A stretch of 62,762 bases of DNA from a virus, in IMG/VR virus record IMGVR_UViG_3300020370_000005, positions 1 to 62,762 of that record. One strand, written 5' to 3'. Under the pieces are notes generated by a model. It ran no database searches, had not been told where the DNA came from, and was given only the letters and a program-made list of their open reading frames with translations. Position numbers and translations under genes: made by a program. Below, in pieces: positions 34,101 to 37,682 of the stretch (positions are counted from its first letter, which is position 1; each line of letters opens with the position of its first letter).

Positions 34101-36430
34101 CAACTGGTTTATATCTTTGGGGTGCTAAACTTACTACAAAATCACTGGGAACATATGTTTCTGTTCTTGGAACTGAATTCTATACAAATGCAGAGTATAA
34201 TATCAAAACATTTGCATTAGATCTTTTGAGAGTGTATATGAAACAAGCACTCAACAATACTTTGGTAAGTCCATCACCATCTGCAGGTTTCTATCCATTC
34301 TATGATAGTGCTAGTGCTGCATATTATAATACAGATACAGCGATGGCATTAATTGGATCTAGTTTGGATATAATTTCTGGACAATTGAAAGATAATGAAC
34401 ATTACACTACAATTACTGGAAATAATGCATTACCTACATTAACTAAATTCTATGGTGATATTGTTGTTCCTGTTGGAATTAGTGGTGAAATAGTTCAATC
34501 TGATTATGCTTACTCTGTTACATCTGATGTCTCTGCAGAAATTCAACAACTTACTTTAAATGAAGCAAAGGTTGCTAAAGTTTATCAGAGATTTACAATT
34601 GATGGAAATATTACAGATGGTCCATTCACAATGAATGAATCTGTACAGAAGCAAGGTGATTCTGGAATTACTGGTGTTGTATATGGTTTCCATGAAGATG
34701 ATAATTATAAGTATCTCGATGTTGCTGTAACCGCAGGAACATGGCAAGTTACGGATGTAATTCAAGGTATAGCAAATACAACACTTGCACAAATTAGTGC
34801 AATTGAAAATAGAATGCATCTCATTGATGTTAAAGGTAACTTTGCTGAAAATGTTGCATTCCAAGGATTTACAAGCAACAAATCTGCAGAACCTGTTTCT
34901 TATACTGTTAATTTTGCAGCAGTTCTTGATAATACTGGAGGAAAACTAACTGTTGATACAGCATCTCTTCTTGGATCTCTTGAAACAACATCTGTTGTTT
35001 ATCCTAATTCTTCTAAAATATACTTAGATGTTAAGAAAACTAGTGGTCTTGATGTTAAAGTAGGAGACAAAGTTGCATCTATTGGTCATGTGAGATTGAC
35101 TGTAACTGTAGATTCTAATTTAACTACTTTCACTGTTGGTAATAGACTTTATCGTATCGTTAATGGCGGTCAGGATACTGATAATTATGGTATTATAACT
35201 GAATATGATTCAGTCAATAATTACATCTATTATGTTCCTGTTGAAGGAACAATAGGATCTAGTGATACTGTTGGTGATTATTCAACTAGTAATGTAACCT
35301 TAGTTGGAAAAGCCGATGTTATTGGAGATTTGACTGTTGCTGGTGCAGCTTCTGGTCGTATTCAGGAAATTCGTGATATTTCTATTAATAAGAGATTATA
35401 TCTCACTAACGTTAATGGAACCTTTAGTGGAAGAGATGGTCTCCGAGGAGGAGATAATTATAGATCTGCATCTATTGGTAAAAAAGTTCTTAAAGCAAGG
35501 ACTAAGAGATTCTTTAAGGGATTTGATGGAACTCAAACCATATTCAATTTAACTACTGCTAATGGTCAGCAATACCTTCCTGATCCTGATGGTCATATGA
35601 TGATTTTTGTGAATGGTATTTTACAACCTCCTGGTGCAGGAAATGCATATACAGCATTCTCTGATAAAATTCAGTTTAGTGAGGCACCTGAACTTGGTGC
35701 ATCGTTTACAGGATTCTATCTTGGTAAATTGAGACAATTGGATGATATTGGATTTGAATTTGATTCTTTACGTCAATCATTCAACCTTAAGCGTGATGAT
35801 ATTTTCTACTCGCTTACACTTACTGATGGTGTTCAATCGTCTACTATTCGACCAGAAAATAATATTATTATTTCTGTTAATGGTGTTCTTCAGGAACCTG
35901 GTGTTGGTTTTGAACTTGTTGGTTCTAGAATTATATTCTCTGAAGTTCCTCGTTTTGGATCAACATTTGTAGGATTCTCTTATGTGGGTTCTGAGGCAGA
36001 CGTTGATGCTGATGTAGTTGTACCACCAGTTGAAGCAGGAGACTTTATTGATATTGAAGGTGAGGTAAGTGACCGTGAAGTTGCTGTTATTGAATCTTCA
36101 AACTCATTGATCACATTTGATTATCTTGGATCTGTCTTTGGACAAAATGCAAATGCAACGGCAGTCTTAACTAGTGGATATATTGAAAGGGTTAGTGTAA
36201 CATCTGGTGGATCTGGATATACATCTAGACCCGTTGTAAGATTAGATTCTATCTCTGGATTTGAAGGTCAGGTGAAGGCACTTGTTGGTATTGCAGGAGT
36301 TACGGTTACTAATGTTGGTTCTGGATATCAAGATCCTGGAGTCGATGTTGAAACAACAGTTCCTTCAGATTGGACTCCACCAGATCTTTCACTATATGGT
36401 GAAGAACTAGTAGATCCAGAGATCCTATAA
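13172..36430 (+). CDS. Giant modular virion protein (7,752 aa)
   Basis: One uninterrupted frame of 23.3 kb, over a third of the window. Residues 1-60 (SQSPEFLKTDYPLFNKFIEY) resemble cyanophage structural proteins encoded after gene 6, the place of T4 gene 7 (1,032 aa). Going downstream I see GxGY beta repeats (about 290-615 and 1120-1330), a YHYH domain (1417-1543, DGNPIYGPYGY), a propeller-like region (1823-2206), a LamG-like domain (2267-2420), more GxGY (3010-3240), a second LamG-like domain (4180-4343), a repeat array with F-x-C and YPRxTDP motifs (about 4070-6430) broken by helical segments, a carbohydrate-binding-like domain (6794-6987), and VNG-type modules (7443-7610). I infer a baseplate-attached fibre or adhesin. 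A sequencing artefact is unlikely because the frame is intact throughout. Confidence 0.85.
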   Translation: MNINKVSQSIASQSPEFLKTDYPLFNKFIEYYYRSQEKTGMGQNIINNFLQYLDIDKLDINILGGTTKVVEAITAESDEIVVESVDTFLDKNGSILIGDEVIYYESSTSSPNVALSPGVSYEQVKLKWIGLAQIINSFDGTTVRFPLTSQSSPVSPPTAQHLIVSLYGEVLIPGVDYTVDEDNIVFTTAPRVRELGDDTSLTYITFLNGFLENNIIAIDDISPDFGDSKTNFLIRRNGEKYEPVADEYILAVYDNKLLEPKKDFFIDHDIFIFNEAPLNGRILSLYSIEAPIPSFGSGAIGYARVSNDGKLTSIEINKTGSGYEYKYPPQVSISSSSGDGASASALVNGVKDSILLDGGKGYSDTNPPTVVIQAPTSSGSVQAELKAVVTNGQVSSVDITNSGSGYTFIPRVSFLQPGGAKLGTVTLSSTSVAGTIEVLDGGQGYTTPPEVYIDEPLGDNPVKANLRSVLTDGKVTSIVIDNGGQGYLTTPRIAIIDPTSAQILETVVDSNGRITSIELLSGGLGYDDVPSVYIVDSREDGGTGAVATASVFNGKITDINISNFGSGYSSSNPPQVIIQNPPEARSSVQIGLNEVTGFTVSKQGTGYSKAKFEGCARAVSGIVEYTASGNAVFSNNTTAAVAAEDAEVKCLDALFVKRLLDKYTEQFLPDVPELDYSKIDVRNAIKSVKDFYSTKGTSFSIAYLFKLLYGEQVTVSYPKDQIIKPSNATWSIDTILRATLVSGDPTNIKDGLLTQELSIADANIGNASALIENYISIKTSDVELFELVLSEETIDGTFIVPYKTKLAEPLDTTDSIITVDSTIGWPERNGEFLIGDSELIQYKEKSLNQFIECTRSVNNIVEDWDSATEVTSNLLVYVNKGTAQEVVLSIVGIVDAQQTSLTDTGSYYLKGDKLTVSKLGGTSVAPELTTWLYNVKKLIEVESITYGGVNNQFATVTCKNNHGLLVGDQVTLYGANPILFNGTFLVRSRDNALVFQYQLPQPAEVVPQGNILVSVDLNKGKSDNTAVLNSIGPYTTNIQNSFFSNDYVYVASTGIPNYSIGPFPGSALLPGNQRKLNRFPLNPETISVKNDITPGAIGTWINGTSVWSYKSDVTKTFGPVTSIDITNAGSDYDASNPPNIEITGGSGTGATAAVTVNGSITEIVVTDGGSGYTSSPLVSIVGGGGSGAAATAIVTKGVVSSILMNTNGTGYTSQPSITIVGGGGNGATATASVRGPVKSVAITSGGESYTSNPTVSLNSGSGAVAQAIVNNGRIISIAIISAGSGYTTAPEVTIQGDGFGAVARANIDLDGENAGRVTSVEIINRGINYIQGTTVINLTSVGSNATFTPNVFKWTYNLQETTTVDAAKGSVFAGYNNQYGGEYAHISNPQRLRYILGDNLFEQVGTGNILEQEDQLEHSPIIGWAFDGNPIYGPYGYSDPTDQSSTIAKLNTSFKLKTNLVFDASTNPIPVRTAGPLLSEEPAGKFIEDYEYSFGLGDLDQYNGRFCKTPDFPSGRYCYFITIDNSDAGLAEFPYVLGPTFNSIVDSWNLNKDAIQQNIPTGVVRYRDPYENVDIDVERAPNQSTNAITTEDGDILLFDVEDENKDGVISQEETDDPDQLFEESPLQLFDYFPKVKFDSKVDIEVETTTKFEDASVTGFTIEDSGTSYQVDDILVFDNTDTDGSGVSARISKITGEPVSAYTFETVEDKFYGVLTTSNPHNIVPGDSVFIDYTPVMDATNKTFVVRQFKGIEQITIDQAGSGYDSEIPPTIVIDGDGQSGELRANVTPTGAINVVDIINSGSGYTKNPRVILSHPQVFKRADYYVSLVRHENYVKINDVVVNDLKEVFFCGKTLDAGGLEVAFVAKFSELGVKEWEKTIESTAGVNYTEFIKLDVSGNNVWVVGQNKPNIISLNAYNPDIILCKYVQAADGLSATLSFQKGYAGISGSTRSDNITTIKKYSDTRYIIGGYTNTNSSNPQDAFIASIDSAGSFAAKRKLASASGSEKITDLIVLSDAVYFIMETSATDGAADSKLAFGKALIGTSEITIEWIKEIDNAAYSFRDTSLVVDEFDEFYITSTLALKSDNTIRDGFWVGKIDTSGDLIWNYRYSVPAGDSIELASRSTIDIFGDLNIAFTKTNTTTNLKTVDTVKISYDGKLKKHTNTAFNQKNIEGITANAITVDNSGDPYIFGQTQWNRNEFLFDFTTGGNQTTDITGHYTPTILQAGDSVRFLADYAFIQGYQTASPSTWENAAIKIPAANLGTILNDSWTLEFMLYKNGSEYQSHSQTQYTLLNIGDATDPTGGLWLYYDDSSGKLELVVTNSATAINSAGGALQSTLTTMYADNSWQFIAVKKDANVFTVYVNGISVLTGSIANTSLGSKDIHIGNIPGKGGTGAQFRKNEQFQGYIDNLRLRNRAVTPTVPSDVTTLPPIASYALAYDWTDDAWFTNYLERYDYIDYVGFGLKSDKDSDSDRLGDKGLQTNTQIGFVRTAITPVTGATLTVTNTTFALGSTGLQGLDFEDATINMTENTESLAYTNDEWSSRTATVPSPGSKKLKISAEINNRYYMKTTNTLKIDNIQELTLNQDFNITIGSKLVLNNTNGSFVNSGYVLREDTTNNKVYLAVNNNAWSNDLNTGRLSTAQFDESSSYGIVGPIPYDVNVITDYNFIDKINTTPGTFDFDLADYNLDTTAATTGNGNLDEFATFKPFSTEHYKVKIVEISGTSSFIPGSVVDITDSDISFNTAKSTAQITNLTGVTKITLISTLDKILQVTAVSNTDEVYVITSDRHYFSVGDNINIDGNPTQEFGGSAYDEYDGSFVINTVVSNKEFTYKLDAVAQTDPAITAGNVNIFAKSPVLKMYYGHQYLFDVSHSSMVGTNLSFSRDNLYKLEYSFNSIERVGTPGVTGQGQPNPTIKLKVDKGIVTNISYYFDPSRTGTDSPIDSNSYLDIVDSPYLGTFNITSVAGGTITQGPNIFKFLLSNEPEGNANIITTTYTTSSKKAVGAIGDIRLINSGGFYSKLPIVTGIQSSRKIERIEIEEPGTEYAPGVYNSVPISGDGEGGFVQITVADGQDEEGTTIPGQIQVVDITSPGKGYTTASIDIEAIEGILGSGLTGSGAVINVVIPAFGTGAVIFAKGTNVGKIKKLKNNNFGYDYTHDYTLRPEITFPINAQLTSTSILDSITVTDPGSGYSQAPTVILTGGGGSGAIAEATIRNGRIESIIIKDPGAGYSSSPTVELRSSFNYVVNLDLGLLQFAFPHGIVNGSEVNLNVVDTGEGIEFPLSSGATGRLNGNTTYYAITGTANSLEPDQMKLAITAANAELGDGLAFVNAGTGRQQVLTKAFGATADANVITSTFLEGELVYQGSSLDTATATGYVSTNEGWQIGPRILKIVNYDNTFTKGESITGVISKSSGVISDLNIAKGVLEIGPITKTTGQFIDDVGKPSEIIQKIQDSYYYQDFSYAVKSSVSIGDWKDILIKNVHPASFKVFGELNLEDYGYIANKEIDFELTKSVELTREAVVPNIQNFALAEPIYSEFNNTEVLFRQKRLTSSENILTSVVQRLDDISGQFDGVKTQFPLTVNNGENVIASGDQLLIVLNGVAQTPNTSFEVQGDSIVFAEPPKPPASVKYVSVTIAAQATKDFELSFTSGIFPNIGNSLVGVVSTARLTVTSVSGNIISGFVTQGTFIIGEQCQVGATGFSGTLSSVSNVASNGLFLFNEKVTNLGGDTAKVETSNLETGQETPVAKLRYSIGAATTDIELVANTYEGGVVPAGTFTLNEDYQIGSEIVTVTEVVNGSDSTIITVIRGVSGTAQVSQQENTPIYSTEISVTDTLTLSKTTGTYQSTPGLYDIQLDDYIIGAKSGVVAKITATSAYQDPITNEFIEQVNISEGSSFFGLLFNRLASISYPNKVLDNISESQVSIVDFTDNLTAFDSSFPPSEGISNNILIYDNESGNFTDEEFIRNYKVDYGGNSGGEFGNSDKINVNKLTFKDSVGSGFLSRGQVIRTTDTKAEIVGYNASQKTAFLGKIGRSSYDGNDYHTATFVGSSQLNTNNKKYGTACLALSPGASAHTFVSGVTDAIIASNGATGSFTAATGTTYDPFTGDMVIEIGTHTLTTSNKVTITDGGVVFTCAQDGNTANKAYPRATDPSSGLALTITAETDTTITVNVGAVAIDGYLTVPTSTEFGFGTGAFTIECWIKLNTIAAGSKTIFDMRSGATELAPYLYVDGANIKYFNNGSVTITGATNLVVGTWYHVALSRSGTDTKLFLNGTQEGSSYSDSSDYGSTKPIRIGGDYAGSAITTGYVDDLRVSNTARYTTTFTAPVGVLQGDADAKLLIHFDGTDGQTYTEDWSGGESLTTGEEFNNDSILETTRAIGRHTYDGGTSSNAITITAGSVNKDVTDATYDYETGELVLTIGSHSFTTSDTLTIGANKLSFTCTLDNNATSHTYPRTTDPAYGTALAISAVTGTTVTVNVGIASKGFAKKTHRYLDAADLILKNSDFIKKEVVYSMRQRYPELVILGTRYTPTAATYDAATGLLSMTVDGNSLTNGGTVTPTGATYTATTGVMTLTKLNHGLKNGQRVNIKVGGVTFTCTMDTGATNHSYPRATDPVAGEWIPISNVTDHTFDVNIGASPQVTYTPVSGTTYDPNTGLMVLEIGAHNLTAGTSVKLAPNSLTFSCGFGGASGPAAEKTYPRSNGNDPFYNTSINIESVTATTITLQVLTTIPSTNTDAHTFVSATSGAVITGGNYTHTFVSALTDGVTVEGDRVKINDGALSFTCSMDNNQSTKTYPRATDPASKQVALPIISSSTTNLTVNVGTSPLVNFKPTAASYTPATGVFVMTIPNHTINVGTQLRLTPNSFTFTCNYNGDGNSTQKTYPRASGENGTAGGASNNTGVADAAYNTSLDVLAVGTTTQDVSTASYDPATGILTINTASAHNLASGNRVQIADNSLTFSCAFGGAGVHTYVGGTVAGAISVTGAGNKDVTGATYDPGTGVLVLTSVGHGLTTSNTIKIAANSLDFTCDKDQHSSTHSYPRATDPIYNLAQAITAVTTDTISINVGVATAGKSYPRQTDPIRGKWVEVTIVDSDTFTLDIGKSINASTHAFVSATAGAIIKQTGTVTINVGTSSDTSTHNFVSAADNAVVTGGNYTHKFVSAVTGGVIADAGVNCEDDIRDSLNAIVQDLRNGSNSHIWDAASYYVDRTTTPVQIAQIEPAVKETLFAYEKVDDMLEYIITNTLWPVQGDHGLTQKTDTTITDSTYPSGVHSFVSGVTNAITAGGGASGTFTAATGTTYNPVTGIMVIEIGSHSLTTDNTVTIANGGVTFTCDADNYTLETAYPRASDPASGTALPIIAETATTITVNVGAAVKTYTPTSATYNAGTGDMVLTIGSHQLTTSSRVDIALGGITFKCQMDGNEANKSYPRATDPAANAVLPVTAVGETRHTITDGAYNPTTGVMTLTISNHGFEAGDRIKMDDNSITFSCAFGGASGPAAQKSYPRSSDPISGKYVPISNVTTNTFDIQVLDVVPSTNTDTHSFVSAVADGLAHQDGTITVNVGASAAKDQYIHTFSSAIHGAVRVLNFNTGDCADVYSTIGNLIDVLTDTITNASAATPVDHLATISKLQPIVEFQGGIIDALNKVELDISYHDSATNVLYTPRIDPPSQDRFRDAANLLRENNSVIVDKAAFDMLDRYPDLSNDMPRNADGSGNGTLRCKTDLGLVVEGIAKDIEYGGNKNTLRAAKFYVDNKNEIQHIRLQLPQSIYAHERLAHYMKQAVSGDLNYDNTDNIITGDWGITNDTPGAQFNVSAATYDVASGDLTMNIGTHQLPAGRMIQLATNSLSFSCTYGSGVHTYVGGIVKYANTGDHTFVSGVTDAISADIGGPFTAAAGTNYDPTTGKMEVFIGTHSLTTTNTVVIADNGITFTCTKDGNTSNHAYPRSTDPASGKNLVITAVTATSFTVNVGIANALMVTGADTVHTYNGGTSSNAITVTGGSQFDVTNAVYDPLSGQLDLNIGTHTLPAPTTHTAESGSTYNPTTGVMTLEVSGHNFSNGDLVYLDDGAITFSCTYGAGNHNYTGGPAVGAVTGGGNVFNVTDADYNPTTGVMVLTIGAHSLTTSDVVIITAGSLDFQCDLDNYGSTHSYPRTTDPSYNTEIAITAVGADTITVNVGASSAGTAYPRANDPISNKWIPISGVTTDTFDIQVLDVIPSTNTDPHTFVSGATGAIKRAATTITIGQDKLSFTCGMDSNTATKTYPRATDPVFNTAIAVSAVTATNITVNVGQSSGFVISDVDYNPTTGDMEMTIGNHALTTSNTVTIAPDVLAFTCDADNHQTVHTYPRTTDPSYNTAIAITGVTATSITVNVGAASGGQTKTYPRSTGADYAYQRDLKILSSTANTITVNVTDGKPTSIDSPHTFVSAIANCVTVPGNCANVKDAIDTLITTVNDIIAPTGSDYDIGGNRLYFNRDYITQEIAGKQSALGLLGTELQYTIDSGTFSALTYDISDYRTYIEEFIIAAISDLQTGGNNSVITQMEKFLDATKKIDSGLGDELYAFFFAHELIKTLSEKAIKNLLYDNGDIVSGDQYAATHTTIAAVRDTETPTNIDKVWYRMRDLIDFGLDTLFPGDIEARSVVKNVLYNKNYYKAEIQSLVTSQFGSNTWLYNSFIDDIVNNIQYDYITSDTVDTQTAYTLDFSAVSGSFVVGETITDNSTTAIVLYSSGSRMIIGSVIGTLYTAGSNLTAPGSGSTATIATGGITAAHEWYNNYSNVKTIENAKNSVSSLIQGSINNTNLWVNPEVFDQNWATSLVTVTANDAISPDSTLTSEKVVVAASAGEHKIERTYNLTSFDTFDVDTIKWDSDTETFDTGANNATQRFTSSFFVKQGENNRVRFTVFLDSGTENAQFSVNLNTGEVGSLFATSGINVSAHGSIPLGDGWYRLYMTVDVGYGFSTLKNRISVLSNTGLLDWTGDGTTGLYLWGAKLTTKSLGTYVSVLGTEFYTNAEYNIKTFALDLLRVYMKQALNNTLVSPSPSAGFYPFYDSASAAYYNTDTAMALIGSSLDIISGQLKDNEHYTTITGNNALPTLTKFYGDIVVPVGISGEIVQSDYAYSVTSDVSAEIQQLTLNEAKVAKVYQRFTIDGNITDGPFTMNESVQKQGDSGITGVVYGFHEDDNYKYLDVAVTAGTWQVTDVIQGIANTTLAQISAIENRMHLIDVKGNFAENVAFQGFTSNKSAEPVSYTVNFAAVLDNTGGKLTVDTASLLGSLETTSVVYPNSSKIYLDVKKTSGLDVKVGDKVASIGHVRLTVTVDSNLTTFTVGNRLYRIVNGGQDTDNYGIITEYDSVNNYIYYVPVEGTIGSSDTVGDYSTSNVTLVGKADVIGDLTVAGAASGRIQEIRDISINKRLYLTNVNGTFSGRDGLRGGDNYRSASIGKKVLKARTKRFFKGFDGTQTIFNLTTANGQQYLPDPDGHMMIFVNGILQPPGAGNAYTAFSDKIQFSEAPELGASFTGFYLGKLRQLDDIGFEFDSLRQSFNLKRDDIFYSLTLTDGVQSSTIRPENNIIISVNGVLQEPGVGFELVGSRIIFSEVPRFGSTFVGFSYVGSEADVDADVVVPPVEAGDFIDIEGEVSDREVAVIESSNSLITFDYLGSVFGQNANATAVLTSGYIERVSVTSGGSGYTSRPVVRLDSISGFEGQVKALVGIAGVTVTNVGSGYQDPGVDVETTVPSDWTPPDLSLYGEELVDPEIL
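25380..32450 (+). repeat. Protein-coding repeat array in the giant gene
   Basis: About 17 copies of an F-x-C core and about 20 YPR motifs, in units of roughly 60-90 codons. The consensus is Y-x-P-x-T-G, then IG-x-H-x-L-T-T, then F-T-C, then YPR-x-TDP, then ITVNVG. Parts are nearly identical as DNA: 29695-29810 aligns with 31735-31850 at an offset of 2,040 bases, and CCTTCCACAAATAC recurs near 27359, 29770 and 31810. Helical blocks near 26640, 28690, 29940 and 32470 interrupt the array. Confidence 0.8.
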
Positions 36431-36433
36431 ATA
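36426..36433 (+). promoter_or_regulatory. Late promoter TATAAATA (exact)
   Basis: An exact match to the T4 late -10 element; the TAA stop of the giant gene (36428-36430) lies inside it. It restarts transcription for the fibre-like gene at 36454 after 23 kb of upstream gene. Confidence 0.75.
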
Positions 36434-36453
36434 ACTAAAAAAAGTAGTGAGTA

Positions 36454-37677
36454 ATGGCTAAACAATCCCTAAACATTGGTACTACAGCTAATGATAATAC
36501 AGGTGATACGCTAAGAAGTGGCGGTGATAAAATTAATGATAATTTTAATGAAATATATACCGCCCTTGGAAACAATGCTTCATTAAGCATAGATCTTTCC
36601 AATCCAGCTACTGGCCAAGTATTGAAATTTAATGGTACTAATTTTGTTGCTGGTAATTATAATGCGTTAACTTCTGCATTAGATGTTGCTGGAAATAGTA
36701 TTATTTCTTCTTCAAATGGAAATATTACTATTGCTCCTAATGGAAATGGAGATGTTCTTATCACTGCTGGAAGTCAAACTGCTACCTTTGACGGTGCCAC
36801 TGGAGGTGTTAGTGTAGGATCAACTATTTCCTATAAAAACGAGTATAGTGCTCTTGGTAATGCACCTGCAGCTACTAATACTGGTTATTTCTTTACGGTT
36901 GATGGTGATGATAATCCTTATGTGAATATTAACATCACTGCTGGTGGTGCTGGTGATGTAAGAGCAAAACTTATTACTGAGTATTCTAGTGTTGATCTTT
37001 TAACTGATATCGATATTACATCCACTCCAATTGCAGATGGACAAGTTTTAAAGTGGAGTTCTAGTGGAAGTAAGTTTATTCCTGGTGATGATGCTGCTGG
37101 TGCTAGTTTACAAAATTTATTTGCCTCGGTTGCTGGTGATACTGGATCTACAACTGCCAATTCCGTCACAGACACACTTACTATAGCTGGTGGAAATGAT
37201 ATTGTAACTTCTATTTCTGGTGATACAGTTACAGTTGCGTTTAATGGAACTTTAACTTCAACTTTTGCTGCATTAACTGATACTGATGTACCTGCTATTA
37301 CTCAGGGAGATTCTTTATATTGGAATGGAACTGACTGGGTTGTAACTCGCAGTCCTATGACTTGGTGGGAATTGGGTGCTAGTGGTGCTAGTCACTTCAC
37401 ATTTAACGGTCCTGGATTTGCTGCAGCTACAGAAGATCCAACATTGTATGTTATGCGAGGCATGACATATGCATTTGATAATGGTGCAAATGGTACTAAC
37501 CACCCATTTAGAATTCAAAGTAGTCAAGGATTGAGTGGTACTCCGTATACAGATGGTCAATCTGGTAGTGGAACTAGTATTCTTTATTGGACTGTTCCTA
37601 TGAATTCTCCAAACGTTCTTTATTATCAATGCACTGTTCATTCTCTTATGAATGGCACTATCAATATATTAAATTAA
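36454..37677 (+). CDS. Fibre-like protein with C-terminal cupredoxin-like domain
   Basis: A 407-aa protein. The N-terminus (NIGTTANDNTGDTLRSGG then DNFNEIYTAL) is the short attachment module seen in many phage fibre proteins. A Thr/Gly-rich middle follows. Residues 315-407 read as a cupredoxin-like beta barrel with a His (H350, in NHPFRIQ) and the cluster C393-x2-H396-x2-M399 (YYQCTVHSLM), the ligand types of a type 1 copper site. Metal binding is inference. It lies between the giant gene and the YHYH protein, which carries the same domain. Confidence 0.65.
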   Translation: MAKQSLNIGTTANDNTGDTLRSGGDKINDNFNEIYTALGNNASLSIDLSNPATGQVLKFNGTNFVAGNYNALTSALDVAGNSIISSSNGNITIAPNGNGDVLITAGSQTATFDGATGGVSVGSTISYKNEYSALGNAPAATNTGYFFTVDGDDNPYVNINITAGGAGDVRAKLITEYSSVDLLTDIDITSTPIADGQVLKWSSSGSKFIPGDDAAGASLQNLFASVAGDTGSTTANSVTDTLTIAGGNDIVTSISGDTVTVAFNGTLTSTFAALTDTDVPAITQGDSLYWNGTDWVVTRSPMTWWELGASGASHFTFNGPGFAAATEDPTLYVMRGMTYAFDNGANGTNHPFRIQSSQGLSGTPYTDGQSGSGTSILYWTVPMNSPNVLYYQCTVHSLMNGTINILN

Positions 37678-37682
37678 TATAA

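Noticed and set aside
13172-36430. Intein or fused genes within the giant frame
   Set aside because: No Cys/Ser...His-Asn splice junction pattern, no internal start with a ribosome site, and structural-type sequence continues throughout.
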